Source: Saprospiraceae bacterium (lineage in GTDB: Bacteria > Bacteroidota > Bacteroidia > Chitinophagales > Saprospiraceae). Taken from it: a stretch of 64,000 nt of DNA. Positions 38,708-48,500 of the stretch are shown here, piece by piece (the stretch's first letter is position 1; every line of letters starts with the position of its first letter). The stretch spans positions 73,313 to 137,312 of the forward strand of contig JADKBO010000022.1 in NCBI GenBank assembly GCA_016715105.1, given 5' to 3'. The notes under the pieces are model-generated. The model made no database searches, was not told the origin of the DNA, and saw nothing but the letters and a program-made list of their open reading frames with translations. Position numbers and translations under genes: made by a program.

Positions 38708-39463
38708 ATGGCATATTCAAGTAAAAATTTGACCTCTACTTTGTTTCTAGATATAGAAACGGTCTCAGAATTTCCAGATTATGAAAGTCTACCTGCAGTA
38801 TTTAAAGAACTGTGGGATAAAAAGGCGATCAGAATCAATCCTGAATCGGCAACCGATTTGTCGTTGAGAGAAAAAGTTTATAAAAACAATGCGGCTATCT
38901 ACGCTGAATTTGGCAAAATTATCTGCATTTCGGTAGGTTATATCAATTCAGACAAACAGATCAGGGCTAAAAGCTTTGCAGGTCATGATGAAAAGCAAAT
39001 ATTAGAAGATTTTACCGATTTAATATCTCAACATTTTGATGATCCCAAATCTTATTTCTTTTGTGGCCACAATATTAAGGAGTTTGACATACCCTATATC
39101 TGTAGGAGGATGGTGAAACATGGAGTCACGATGCCACATATGCTTGACATCGCAGGTAAAAAGCCATGGCAAACAGAACAATTGTTGGATACATTGGATT
39201 TATGGCGTTTTGGGGATATAAAAGGTTATACAAGTTTGGCCTTAATATGTGCGGTTTTGGGAATAGAAAGTCCGAAGTCAGATTTGGATGGAAGTAAAGT
39301 AGGGGCTGTTTATTATGAGGATCAAGATTTGGAAAGAATAGTAAGCTATTGTGTAGAAGATGTAATTGCCACTATGAAAGTCATGTTTAAGTTTTTGAAT
39401 GTGCCTATGATTGCAGAAGAAAACATTCAGATTATTCCTTGGAAAGAAGCAGACGTAGAATAA
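38708..39463 (+). CDS. 3'-5' exonuclease, PolB-like DEDD family (PF10108)
   Basis: A 251-residue predicted 3'-5' exonuclease of the ribonuclease H-like DnaQ superfamily. Active-site motifs: Exo I FLDIET (Asp and Glu), Exo II in GHNIKEFDIPYICRR, and Exo III in YCVEDVIATMKV. These give the DEDD metal ligands. Length fits the PF10108 group of stand-alone exonucleases. It ends one base before the convergent TrmH gene. The natural nucleic-acid substrate is unknown. Confidence 0.88.
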   Translation: MAYSSKNLTSTLFLDIETVSEFPDYESLPAVFKELWDKKAIRINPESATDLSLREKVYKNNAAIYAEFGKIICISVGYINSDKQIRAKSFAGHDEKQILEDFTDLISQHFDDPKSYFFCGHNIKEFDIPYICRRMVKHGVTMPHMLDIAGKKPWQTEQLLDTLDLWRFGDIKGYTSLALICAVLGIESPKSDLDGSKVGAVYYEDQDLERIVSYCVEDVIATMKVMFKFLNVPMIAEENIQIIPWKEADVE

Positions 39464-39464
39464 T

Positions 39465-40130
39465 CTAAATTTTTAAAAAATCGATGAGTTCAGTAATGAC
39501 TGTAGGATTTGCTTCTACAATTCTAGGATGTGAATCCCTTACGTAATCAATCAAACTTTGACGCATTTCTGGATTTTGTACATCAAAGGTTTTATCATAA
39601 TAGCCTTTGATTTTTCTTTGCCTACTTGCTTCAAATAAGCTGACCGCACTTGCAACAGAAACATTGAGACTTTGTACCATCCCAAATGTAGGTATCATGA
39701 AATTCTGATCAGAAACGTGAAGTGCTTCTTCCGTGACACCATCCTTTTCATTGCCAAAAAGTAAAGCACACTTTTGAGTAAGGTCTATGTCGTACAAAGA
39801 TTTGGCCTCTGCACCCAAATGAGTTGCAAAAATGGTATAACCTTCATTTTTAAGCTTGTCGATGCAACCAATCACGTCATCGTAGAAATGTATGTTGACC
39901 CATCTTTTCGCTCCTCTCGAAGCTTTTTTACCGATGTATTGTACGATTGAATTTTTGCTTGGCTCTGTGTATACGATATGTACATTGAGTACACCCACTG
40001 CTTCACAACTTCTGATGATAGCACCAACATTGTGTGGATCATGTACATTCTCCAGAATAACAGTGAGGTCATATTGTCTGTTGGCAACCAATGCCTTTAT
40101 TTTTTTGATTCTCTCTTCCGTAAAAAGCAT
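39465..40130 (-). CDS. TrmH-family tRNA 2'-O-methyltransferase
   Basis: A SPOUT methyltransferase of the SpoU/TrmH family, probably making 2'-O-methylguanosine at tRNA position 18. The 221 residues show motif 1 (NVGAIIRSCEAVGV, preceded by ENVHDPH), motif 2 (ALLFGNEKDGV with catalytic-site Glu) and motif 3 (PTFGMVQSLNVSVASAVSLFE). The length and C-terminal extension fit TrmH rather than the rRNA enzyme RlmB. The start is 4 nt after the stop of the upstream lipoprotein gene, so they form a small operon. Confidence 0.9.
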   Translation of the reverse strand: MLFTEERIKKIKALVANRQYDLTVILENVHDPHNVGAIIRSCEAVGVLNVHIVYTEPSKNSIVQYIGKKASRGAKRWVNIHFYDDVIGCIDKLKNEGYTIFATHLGAEAKSLYDIDLTQKCALLFGNEKDGVTEEALHVSDQNFMIPTFGMVQSLNVSVASAVSLFEASRQRKIKGYYDKTFDVQNPEMRQSLIDYVRDSHPRIVEANPTVITELIDFLKI

Positions 40131-40134
40131 GAGG

Positions 40135-41481
40135 TTATAACCTTACGAATTTGTTACCCCTGAATTCGATGATGTTGAGATGTTTGTTTTCGTAGAACTG
40201 TATTTTTGAAAAGGAATCATCTCCTTCTTCATAAACAGGTCTTACATCATAGGAGGTCTGCAATAAATAGTCCTTTTCTTTCTGTAGACTTGGGGTGAAA
40301 TTTTTACCATATTTGATCAAAGCATTACCCAGATAAGTCATCACATCATATCCTTCAAATGCGTCTGCTGCAGGGATGGTTTTATATTGCTGATAAAAAT
40401 TGCGCGTAAATTCCTTTACATTTTCATTGTCTTTTTCAACAAAATCGGGAACTACTAGCCTCATTTTGAGACCACTATAAAACTGAAACCCTATTTTTTC
40501 ACTATCAAGGATAAAAGGCATTCCGTAAACCGTGACATTTTTGTTATTCCTTTCTCCCAAAAGTTTGGTCATGGCTGCAACGAGATAGTTTTCATCATTA
40601 TAGGAATAATTGGGAAATATAAAAACGGTTTTGCCAGCATCGATTTTACTTTTGAAAACATCATTTTTTTCAACCAAAGTAGCCTCTTTTACTAAGATTT
40701 CTGCAAAAGGTCTATCGCCCTTTTTGGGTAAATGAGCTTTTGCTACCTGTTGAAAATAGTCAAACCATTTGATGTCTGATCCATTGTCTCTTCCGACAAG
40801 AACTACCTGATCTGATAAACCTGATTGGACGACGTGCTCAATGATGCTGTTGTAGTGTTCTCTAATGTTTGGCTTTAGTTGAATGTAATAGGGATTTGCC
40901 TCACTTGCTTTACTTGTAGAATACCACGGAGAAACCACAGGAATTTGATTTTCCTTTCCGAAATTCATCACAGTCTGCAGGTCATTTTTTGTAGATTCTG
41001 ATGAAGCTGACGCATAAGGACCAATGATGAGATCCCATTTTTTTTGCAGGGAACTTCTATAAATTCCTTCCTTTGTGTCAATAACATCTATTTCAAATTT
41101 GGAACCCAGCTCTTCCAGCTTTTGACCCGCTAGCTTCACACCACCATAATATTGTATAAATCGCAAATTTTCCCGATTGTCAATTACACCGGAAGAGGCA
41201 TCGAGCGGGAATAGAAGTGCAATGCGATAAGTTTGTTTGATATAATCGGCTGGCCCCATCTTCGGATCCTTATCTTTTACAGGATCAACAACCTTGGGTG
41301 TGGAAATTACCGTATCTACTTTGGTAGGTGTAGGTTCTTTTCCCTTATTCTCATCATCGCCTTTGATAATTTGAACTTTATCCTTAGACTTTTTGGAAGT
41401 ACTGCAGGCAACAACCATGCTCATTAAGGCGAATAAAAAGATTACACGAAGTGATAATGTAATATGCATAAGTTTGGTCAT
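40135..41481 (-). CDS. Periplasmic-binding-protein-like lipoprotein (PBP1 fold)
   Basis: A 448-residue protein exported as a lipoprotein: signal FLFALMSMVVAC with lipobox V-V-A-C, followed by a charged/Pro-Thr linker (KVQIIKGDDENKGKEPTP). The rest is a type 1 periplasmic-binding fold as in Leu/Ile/Val-binding proteins: YRIALLFPLDASSG, the KFEIDVIDTKEG strand, WDLIIGPYASASSEST, and QIPVVSPWYST. No ABC permease or ATPase genes lie nearby, so a transport role is doubtful; in Bacteroidota such proteins are linked to envelope or peptidoglycan functions at most by analogy. Start placed at 41481 so that the signal peptide is intact. Confidence 0.75.
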   Translation of the reverse strand: MTKLMHITLSLRVIFLFALMSMVVACSTSKKSKDKVQIIKGDDENKGKEPTPTKVDTVISTPKVVDPVKDKDPKMGPADYIKQTYRIALLFPLDASSGVIDNRENLRFIQYYGGVKLAGQKLEELGSKFEIDVIDTKEGIYRSSLQKKWDLIIGPYASASSESTKNDLQTVMNFGKENQIPVVSPWYSTSKASEANPYYIQLKPNIREHYNSIIEHVVQSGLSDQVVLVGRDNGSDIKWFDYFQQVAKAHLPKKGDRPFAEILVKEATLVEKNDVFKSKIDAGKTVFIFPNYSYNDENYLVAAMTKLLGERNNKNVTVYGMPFILDSEKIGFQFYSGLKMRLVVPDFVEKDNENVKEFTRNFYQQYKTIPAADAFEGYDVMTYLGNALIKYGKNFTPSLQKEKDYLLQTSYDVRPVYEEGDDSFSKIQFYENKHLNIIEFRGNKFVRL

Positions 41482-41628
41482 CAAAAAGTACAATTTATGC
41501 GAATATAACGCAATTGAGTGATTTTCAAATGTATAACATTGGGATTCTGGAGGTTCCTTATTTTTATTAAGTCAGGAAATTTGCTATTCAAAACAAATAA
41601 AAAGTTGTTGTTGTCTCTTGCAATTGGA

Positions 41629-43169
41629 TTATTCCCACTCAATGGTAGCTGGTGGTTTTGTGCTGATGTCATAAACCACTCTATTGATACCTTTCACGTT
41701 GTTAATGATTTCACTAGATACTTCAGCTAGAAATTCGTGGGGCAATTTTGACCATTCAGCGGTCATGCCATCAACAGAATTTACACACCTGAGGGCAATT
41801 GTAAATTCATAAGTCCTTTCATCACCCATTACACCTACAGATTGTACTGGTAACAAAATAGCTCCAGCCTGCCAAACTTCATCATACAAATTCCATTGTC
41901 TCAATTTATTGATATAGATTGCATCTGCCTCTTGGCAAAGTCTGACTTTCTCTTTACTAATGGCACCTAATACTCTGATGGCCAATCCCGGTCCTGGAAA
42001 TGGATGTCTACCTATCAAGTTTTTATCTAAGCCCAATTCTTTACCTACTCGTCTTACTTCATCTTTAAAGAGCATTCTGAGCGGTTCCACAATTTTTAAT
42101 CTCAACTTATCTGGTAATCCACCTACATTGTGATGAGACTTGATCGTCACACTAGGTCCGTGTACAGACACAGACTCGATGACATCTGGATAAATTGTTC
42201 CTTGAGCTAGCCAATTTACATCAGTAATTTTATGTGCTTCACGTTCAAAGACTTCTATAAACACCCGACCAATCGCTTTTCTTTTGGTTTCTGGGTCTGA
42301 GACTCCATCCAATTGTGAGAGAAAATCATCAGAGGCATCTACTCCAATGACATTGAGGCCCATGTGTTTGTAAGATTCCAGAACGGTGTGAAATTCGTCT
42401 TTTCTCAAAAGACCATTATCTATGAAAACACAGTATAAATTTGTCCCGATGGCTTTATGTATGAGTGATGCTGCCACGCTACTATCTACACCACCGGATA
42501 ATCCAATAATACTTTGTCATTGCCAAGAGTCTCTTTGAGTTCGGTTACTTTTTCTTCTACAAAAGATGCAGGTGTCCACTCACCTTTGAGACCAGCGATG
42601 TCAAAAACAAAATTTGAAAGTAGTTGCATACCTTCCAAACTATGGGTTACTTCAGGGTGAAATTGAATGCAATAAATGGGTTTATCATAAGCATCTTCTT
42701 TGCTTTTGAATGCTGCAACGGGGATGCCATCAGTATTAGCAATCAATTCAAAGTGAACGGGTAGGGCAGCGATGGTGTCACCATGACTCATCCATATTTG
42801 GGAACCATCACTCATATTTTTGAACAAGGCACAATCATGGTCGAGAATATTCATTTTAGCCTTGCCATATTCTCTTTTTTCTGATTTCAAAACCCTGCCA
42901 CCCAATTGCTGGGCAGTCATTTGCGCTCCATAACAAACGCCTAGAATGGGATATTTACCAATAATTGCAGATAAATCCAAGTATAAAGCATTTTCATCGA
43001 GTACAGAAAAAGGACTACCTGAAAGGATAAATGCGTCTACATGGCCAAGTTCGCTGAGGTCTTTATTGTACGGGAATATTTCACAAAATACATTCAATTC
43101 TCTCAACCTTCTGGCTATCAATTGAGTATACTGTGAGCCAAAATCTAATATAACAACTTTTTCTTTCAT
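41629..43169 (-). pseudogene. guaA: GMP synthase (glutamine-hydrolysing), single frameshift in PP-loop
   Basis: GuaA amidates XMP to GMP. The first 225 codons form the class I glutamine amidotransferase domain (DFGSQYTQLIARR, nucleophile Cys in GVCYGAQM, FHPEVTH), and the second part is the ATP-pyrophosphatase plus dimerisation domain (FIDNGLLRK, GRHPFPGPGLAIRV, DISTKPPATIEWE at the C-terminus). The join is broken: DKVLLDYPVV then stop near 42486; inserting one base after GTA at about 42515 restores KVIIGLSGGVDSSVAAS. The break falls exactly in the essential P-loop, yet both sides are perfectly conserved, so a one-base consensus error is far likelier than gene loss. Start at 43169 (MKEKVVILDFGSQY) is the family-typical beginning. 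Confidence 0.9.
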
Positions 43170-43243
43170 GATCACTGGATGTATTGGCAATTTAATTCAT
43201 ATAAAATAATAGTGCCTATTTCAACTTTATAGAAATTGTGAGA

Positions 43244-44269
43244 CTATTTAAACAAATCGTATTTAATATCTGACATTAAAAGGCCGATAAGTTCTTTCAC
43301 TTCTTTCAAAGTTTGTTGAGCTTTTTTCCTGATTACCTCAGAAGATGCTTTCACCGCTTCTTTGATGGCTTTTTTGTCGGCATTTAGTGCAGCCTTCTCT
43401 GCTCTAAAAATAGCAGTCATATCTAGTAAAACTTTTGCGGTGGCCTCCTTAAGGTCTACATACTTCAAAGATCCATTGGCGTAGTCTTGTTGAAGTGCGT
43501 TGTATGCATCCATAGCACCTGCTGCTTTCATCATTTCGAAAAGATTCTCGACACCTTCACTCATCTTACCGTCTGTAACTTCACCCAAATCGGTAACGGC
43601 AGATTTGATTTGTTCGGTAATCCTTTCTGGCTCTGCAAACAATGAGATATAATGTTTCTCACCTGCAGATTTTGACATTTTTTGAAGATCTGCTGTTGAT
43701 TTTATTTTCGGAGTAGCGGTATAAAGACCTTCTGGAAGTACAAAATATTCCTTACCTGCTTGATTATTAAATCTTTGTGCAATGTCTCTGGTCAACTCTA
43801 AGTGCTGCTCTTGATCTTTACCAACTGGAACATAATCTGCCTTATATATCAAAATATCTGCAGATTGCAAAACTGGATAGTCTAAAAGGCCTACGGAAAT
43901 AAATTCTTCTTTGCTACTTTCAGAAATTTGCGAACTTTTGTCTTTGAATTGTGTCATTCTTGTCAATTGTCCATACGAACAAAAGCAATTGAAGATCCAA
44001 CCAAGTTCTGTATGTTCGGGGACCAAAGACTGGACAAACAAATTCTCTGCTTTCACACCAACAGCCATGAGATTGGTGATCAATTCCCATGTATTGTTTC
44101 TCAATTTCGCAACATCATAAGGCATTGTCATGGCATGATAATCTACCACTCCATAAATGCATTCATAATCTTTTTGAAGATTAACCCAGTTTTGGACAGC
44201 TCCAAAATAATTGCCCAAGTGCATATCTCCTGTAGGCTGAATACAAGAGAGTACGGTTTTCTTATCCAT
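43244..44269 (-). CDS. trpS: Tryptophanyl-tRNA synthetase
   Basis: Class I synthetase charging tRNA-Trp. The 341 residues have the HIGH-type motif PTGDMHLGNYFGA near the N-terminus, the PVGKDQEQHLELTRDIA tryptophan/tRNA-site helix, and the KMSKS loop in LQKMSKSAGEKHYI. Length is that of the bacterial enzyme. The ATG at 44269 is preceded 31 nt upstream by a -7 promoter element. It stands alone, 50 nt upstream of guaA's 5' region on the same strand. Confidence 0.95.
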   Translation of the reverse strand: MDKKTVLSCIQPTGDMHLGNYFGAVQNWVNLQKDYECIYGVVDYHAMTMPYDVAKLRNNTWELITNLMAVGVKAENLFVQSLVPEHTELGWIFNCFCSYGQLTRMTQFKDKSSQISESSKEEFISVGLLDYPVLQSADILIYKADYVPVGKDQEQHLELTRDIAQRFNNQAGKEYFVLPEGLYTATPKIKSTADLQKMSKSAGEKHYISLFAEPERITEQIKSAVTDLGEVTDGKMSEGVENLFEMMKAAGAMDAYNALQQDYANGSLKYVDLKEATAKVLLDMTAIFRAEKAALNADKKAIKEAVKASSEVIRKKAQQTLKEVKELIGLLMSDIKYDLFK

Positions 44270-44300
44270 TTAATATTTCTATATCGTACTAAAGAAGGTG

Positions 44301-44308
44301 CAAATTTA
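44301..44308 (-). promoter_or_regulatory. Putative -7 element upstream of trpS
   Basis: On the minus strand TAAATTTG matches TAnnTTTG; no TTG at 19-20 nt further upstream. Confidence 0.4.
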
Positions 44309-44406
44309 GAAGATATGTTGGAAAAATATTATAAATGAAGGAATTGTTTGTTGTACAATAAATTCCAATTTCAATATGAATAAGAAAAAACCTTTTGTAA
44401 GTAGTT

Positions 44407-45261
44407 TTAGAATTGATGAAAGCCAAGAGATACAAATCCAAGCACTTCAGGAAGTGATTCTCTCCAATAAGTCCAGGTATGACCACCTTGCCTCACCCTG
44501 TATTCGTGAGGAATTTCAGCTTTTTTCAACGCAATGTGCATCAAAGCATTTCCTTCAAATAAAAAGTCATCATCACCACAATCAATGAACCATCTTACCT
44601 TTTTGAGATCAGCTGCAGGTAGTGTTTTGACCAATTCTGTTGCACTATGTTTTGCATAATATGCTTCTAATTGGGCTTCAGTTCCTGCCATGTTGCGGTT
44701 AGCAAGTTGTGCTTTGAAGGCTTCCATTGACAATGGACCGGTATAAGCACTCAATGGACAAGCAGCAGAAAACATGTCTGGTCTATGTAAGGCGTACATG
44801 AAAGAGCCACCACCACCCATTGACAATCCGGCAATTGCTCTGAAACGTTTGCTGGCTTTGATTCTGAATTTTTTCTCAACTTCAGGTATCAATTCATCAA
44901 AGAAAAAGTCTTCATATTTCCAGGCATTATCTGGACTGTTGAAATATCCTCGCACTTTTGTGTCTGCGTCTGGCATGATGATGATCATCGGGGTAGATTT
45001 GCCATCCGCAATCGCTTTATCGGTTATTTGTAAAACTTCACCAAATTGGACCCAACCCGTGTGGTCATCTCCGGCACCATGTAATAAATACAAAACAGGA
45101 TAAGATCGCTCTGAAGTATAATAATCAGGTGGAAGATATACGGCATATTTCCTTTCCATTCCTAGTATTTTACTAACTACAGAAAGATTGTCCATTACTT
45201 TACCGCTTTGAGATATTCCTAAGAAGGGTAAAAAGAGAAATAAGAGGATAATTTTTTTCAT
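44407..45261 (-). CDS. Secreted esterase (PF00756, esterase D/antigen 85-like)
   Basis: A 284-residue alpha/beta hydrolase with a signal peptide (IILLFLFLPFLGISQ). Catalytic triad candidates: Ser in GLSMGGGGSF, Asp in IDCGDDDFLFEG, His in RQGGHTWTYW. The RSYPVLYLLHGAGDDHTGW block supplies the oxyanion site. This family includes feruloyl/acetyl-xylan esterases and S-formylglutathione hydrolases; a secreted form next to polysaccharide-using genes elsewhere in the window would fit carbohydrate ester cleavage, but the substrate is not known. Start chosen at 45261 to give the signal peptide. Confidence 0.85.
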   Translation of the reverse strand: MKKIILLFLFLPFLGISQSGKVMDNLSVVSKILGMERKYAVYLPPDYYTSERSYPVLYLLHGAGDDHTGWVQFGEVLQITDKAIADGKSTPMIIIMPDADTKVRGYFNSPDNAWKYEDFFFDELIPEVEKKFRIKASKRFRAIAGLSMGGGGSFMYALHRPDMFSAACPLSAYTGPLSMEAFKAQLANRNMAGTEAQLEAYYAKHSATELVKTLPAADLKKVRWFIDCGDDDFLFEGNALMHIALKKAEIPHEYRVRQGGHTWTYWRESLPEVLGFVSLGFHQF

Positions 45262-45411
45262 CAACTGTGCTTTTCGATTTGACTTTATTGTCACATCCAA
45301 GATAGTGATTGAGGTCAAATCAAAAAAGTAATACTGTGTTACAAGTTGAATATTATGAAATTATTAAGACAATTTGACAAAGAGCTACAATCATATTTAA
45401 ACGCCAATAAC

Positions 45412-46029
45412 CTATATTTTTTGAAAGTCAAGCCTTTCCAAGTGTAAAGTAAATTCTACTTCAAGCTGATTTTTTACTTTGATGGTTCCAGCCATTTTTG
45501 TAGGCGCTTCCAAACCAAAGTCTGAAAAACAAATTTGTGCCTTTCCTTTTAATTGTTTTGAAGTGCTGTTGCATTCAGATCCGTAAAGATTGATCATCAT
45601 TTTGCGTTTTTTACCAGCCAATTCAATTTCAGTTGAAGTTACAATGAGTTTATTATTAGTGATGCTGGAAAGTTGGTCAGATAGATTTAAGAAATTGATG
45701 ATCATATTGGGGTGGCAATTTGCTTGCAATGTTTTGAGCAAATCTTTGGTCATCATTTTGTTTTTACAATTGAATCGATGCAAATTGATAGACATCACAC
45801 ATTCAATATCCAAAGAAGCGTTTTTATTGGTTTTGATATAAGATAGGGTGTCAGTTTGGCCAAATGAAGGGACCAAACAAGTAAAAGAATTGACATTTGT
45901 TTTGCCGTAGACAACCAGGCTGCTTTCTGGTTTGATCAACCATACTTCAGCATTCAAGGCGTCTTTATTAATGTCACTTGGCTTGAAAGACAAGAACAAA
46001 AAGAGGGCTATGATTATTTTGTATGACAT
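45412..46029 (-). CDS. YceI-like protein, lipocalin-type
   Basis: About 205 residues with a signal peptide (IIIALFLFLSF). It is a divergent YceI-like domain: SSLVVYGKTNVNSFTC in place of the usual G.T.v..f.g, ASLDIECVMSINLHRFNCKNKMMTKDLLKTL, and the central AGKKRKMMINLYG strand. YceI proteins are beta-barrels that bind amphiphilic or isoprenoid molecules. It flanks one side of a porin gene that has a second YceI gene on its other side. Start at 46029 gives the signal peptide. Confidence 0.75.
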   Translation of the reverse strand: MSYKIIIALFLFLSFKPSDINKDALNAEVWLIKPESSLVVYGKTNVNSFTCLVPSFGQTDTLSYIKTNKNASLDIECVMSINLHRFNCKNKMMTKDLLKTLQANCHPNMIINFLNLSDQLSSITNNKLIVTSTEIELAGKKRKMMINLYGSECNSTSKQLKGKAQICFSDFGLEAPTKMAGTIKVKNQLEVEFTLHLERLDFQKI

Positions 46030-46161
46030 GATTTGTAATTTTTTTTGAAAAAAAGTTGTCTGTTTAGCTATTCCCAATTTTGATCAAGAGAGCCGTGTTT
46101 GACTTAAATTGTTTTAATTTTTTGATTCAAAAGTAAAAAGCTGATTTGTAGCGATAAAAGA

Positions 46162-46197
46162 GAGAAGTTGGACACTTTCACAAGCATCCAACTTCTC
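46162..46197 (-). terminator. Hairpin downstream of the porin gene
   Basis: GAGAAGTTGG and CCAACTTCTC form a 10-bp stem with a 16-nt loop; on the minus strand it runs into TCTTTTAT. It lies about 150 nt past the porin stop and upstream of the YceI-like gene. Confidence 0.5.
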
Positions 46198-46347
46198 CAT
46201 CATTTGATTCAAGGAATTCGTAAACACAAGCCAAAAGCAATCATATTTGTTAGTTTTCAGTCCATCAATCATTGACTTTCAAAAAGATCATCAATTTTTA
46301 ATTTCATTTTTCATTTACAATTATGTTCTTTCCGGCGGGCATTCTCA

Positions 46348-47676
46348 TCAGAAACCTACTACAGCTTCTACCACAATTCCATCAAATTTGCCGCCATTTC
46401 TGATGTCATTTCCTTTGAATCCATCAAAGACTTGTTTTACATATTCACCTTTGATGAGCAAGTTTTTAGTAGGGTACCATCCAGCGGCGAAGACCATTCT
46501 ATCAATATTTACGTCGGTTGTATATCCTCTCAATCTACTTGTGATTGTGTTGTATCTGGCACCGATGTAAGCTTGTTCTCTTGGTAAAAATCTTGCTATA
46601 ACTTCTGCTGATAATTGGGTAGTTTTTCTGTCTTTACCATCATAGCTGTCTGCTTTTTCATTCACAGTTTTGCCAGAAGCCATTTCATAAGTTCCAAAGA
46701 ATTCTAATCCTTTGTATTTGATGAATGGGTTGATGATGAAGGCCATGATACTATTGTTATAGCCAGGATTGAATCTACCACTAGTGTGACCAGCTGTACT
46801 ATTTGCCCAAGCGGCATTTTCAAGAACTCCGAAATATCCAGAACCAGTTCTATCTCCACTGTAAAGGGTATTACTTGGGCTAGAAGAATTTGCATACATA
46901 GAAGCACTCAATCTCATTCTGAGGTCTTTGCTAGTCTTGTCATAAGCAGCTTTCAATATGATAGATGGTGCTTTTCTGGTAATACTGTCTACACCTGGAA
47001 CAACTATTGGTGCTGCGCTATAGTCCAAGATGTTGTTTTTGATGAGGCCGTTTGTAATACCCAACATCACCATGGTTTCTTTTGTAGGGAAAGCATATAC
47101 TTCACCACCGATTTCTGTTGCAAATTGGTCAATGATGTTGTTTTCAACAAAACCATTGAATAATGCGTTACCACCATCTGATCTTCTGAAGTGTGTATCA
47201 CCATAGTTGACTTCCATGTGGCCAATTTTTACTCTGAAGTAGTCGGTAAACCATTTTGGGTTGTTGAACATAGGCAATTTGTCTATTTGAATGTATCCAC
47301 CTTTTACCCAAAACTCATTGTGGTGTCGTGAAGCCATATAGTTTTCAAGATAAATTCTTACACCATCTTCCAATTGTACGTCAAAGTTTAAATTGGCAGC
47401 AGCGAGGTTAAATCCATTGCCCAATGCATATAAGGCGTTGGTCCTTGCTCGTGATGTGTCTACGTTCTCATGTTTGAGTAACTGATAACTCTGTCTAAAA
47501 CTACCTCCGATTTGCACTTTAAGTCCTTCGAAAGGCGTAGTTTCTACTTTAGATGGTTCAAAGACATTGAGTCCTGTTTGGTCGTTTGGTCTAGAGTATT
47601 GTGTTTTTTGACCAAAGATTAAAGTTGTAAAACATAAGGTTATCGCGATTGTAAAAAACTTGATAATAGATCTCAT
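46348..47676 (-). CDS. Outer-membrane porin-like beta-barrel protein
   Basis: A 442-residue protein with a signal peptide (FFTIAITLCFTTLIFGQ) and a body of amphipathic strands such as VRIYLENYMASRHHNEFWVKGGYIQID and IMAFIINPFIKYKGLEFFGTYEMA, ending in the typical OMP pattern with an aromatic last residue (VVEAVVGF). It resembles phosphate-selective/OprO-type porins in organisation (a long periplasmic N-terminal part before the barrel), but the specificity is unknown. It lies between two YceI-family genes on the same strand, 54 nt downstream of one of them. Confidence 0.8.
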   Translation of the reverse strand: MRSIIKFFTIAITLCFTTLIFGQKTQYSRPNDQTGLNVFEPSKVETTPFEGLKVQIGGSFRQSYQLLKHENVDTSRARTNALYALGNGFNLAAANLNFDVQLEDGVRIYLENYMASRHHNEFWVKGGYIQIDKLPMFNNPKWFTDYFRVKIGHMEVNYGDTHFRRSDGGNALFNGFVENNIIDQFATEIGGEVYAFPTKETMVMLGITNGLIKNNILDYSAAPIVVPGVDSITRKAPSIILKAAYDKTSKDLRMRLSASMYANSSSPSNTLYSGDRTGSGYFGVLENAAWANSTAGHTSGRFNPGYNNSIMAFIINPFIKYKGLEFFGTYEMASGKTVNEKADSYDGKDRKTTQLSAEVIARFLPREQAYIGARYNTITSRLRGYTTDVNIDRMVFAAGWYPTKNLLIKGEYVKQVFDGFKGNDIRNGGKFDGIVVEAVVGF

Positions 47677-47730
47677 GACTAATTATTTATAGTTGAATGA
47701 ATAATTTATATTTTTTAAGATTGTATTTTA

Positions 47731-48333
47731 TTAATTAGCGGCTGTGGATGGACCAACTAGATTGAAGTTGAATTTTAATACCACGTCATTTCCTGTTTTT
47801 ACTGTACCCATCATAAAAGATGGAGGTACCATATCGTATTCTTTCATACTGAGTTTTTTCTCACCAGAGATTTGAATAGCCCCATTTGCAAGTACTTTAG
47901 CAGTTACAACCAAAGGTGTTTCTAAAGTTTTTCCCGCCATAGTCAAGTTCACCACTGACTTAATGGTATAAGCACCATTCGCGCCAGACACTACATCTGC
48001 TCTAACCAATTTAGCTGTTATATTAGGAAATTGTTCAATTTTCAAAGCTTTATAAGCATTTTTGTCCATTGCTCCTTTTCCACTTTTCAAAGATTTTGCC
48101 GCCATACTGAAAGACATAGCCGTAAGGTCTTTGATGTCATTATTTGCTCCAGTAATAAAAGTAGCTGTACATGTTCCTTCTTGAGCATCCATGTGCCAGT
48201 CGTGAAGAGTAGATGTGCCAGACAATACTAAGTTGAGGTTATTTTTAACTGTATACTTTTCCTGAGCGCTGAGGCTTATGCCAATCATTAGAAATGTCAG
48301 GATTAATGTGTGTTTAAAATTAATTGCATTCAT
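47731..48333 (-). CDS. YceI-family protein
   Basis: About 200 residues: a signal peptide (LILTFLMIGISLSAQ) then a typical YceI lipocalin-like domain with NLVLSGTSTLHDWHM, MSFSMAAKSLKSGKGAMDKNAYKALK, the FPNITAKL strand, NLTMAGKTLETPLVV and a long barrel end KEYDMVPPSFMMGTVKTGNDVVLKF. YceI domains bind isoprenoid or other amphiphilic ligands in the periplasm. The gene is 54 nt upstream of the porin, and a second YceI-like gene follows the porin. Start at 48333 gives the signal peptide. Confidence 0.85.
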   Translation of the reverse strand: MNAINFKHTLILTFLMIGISLSAQEKYTVKNNLNLVLSGTSTLHDWHMDAQEGTCTATFITGANNDIKDLTAMSFSMAAKSLKSGKGAMDKNAYKALKIEQFPNITAKLVRADVVSGANGAYTIKSVVNLTMAGKTLETPLVVTAKVLANGAIQISGEKKLSMKEYDMVPPSFMMGTVKTGNDVVLKFNFNLVGPSTAAN

Positions 48334-48500
48334 CTTACTTAAATTTTGATGTGAATTGATAGTACAAAGATGAAGTGATATTGAAGGGAAATAAATGAGG
48401 AGGGTCATAAGACTTGATTACTTGTAAGCTTGATGAGCATGACCCAAAACATGTTTAATAGCTAATAATGGTGACTTGAGTCAAATGAATGTTTTAGTAA

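Noticed and set aside
42486..42530. Programmed frameshifting in guaA.
   Set aside because: No slippery sequence or downstream structure is evident, and guaA is not known to be recoded; a missing base fits better.
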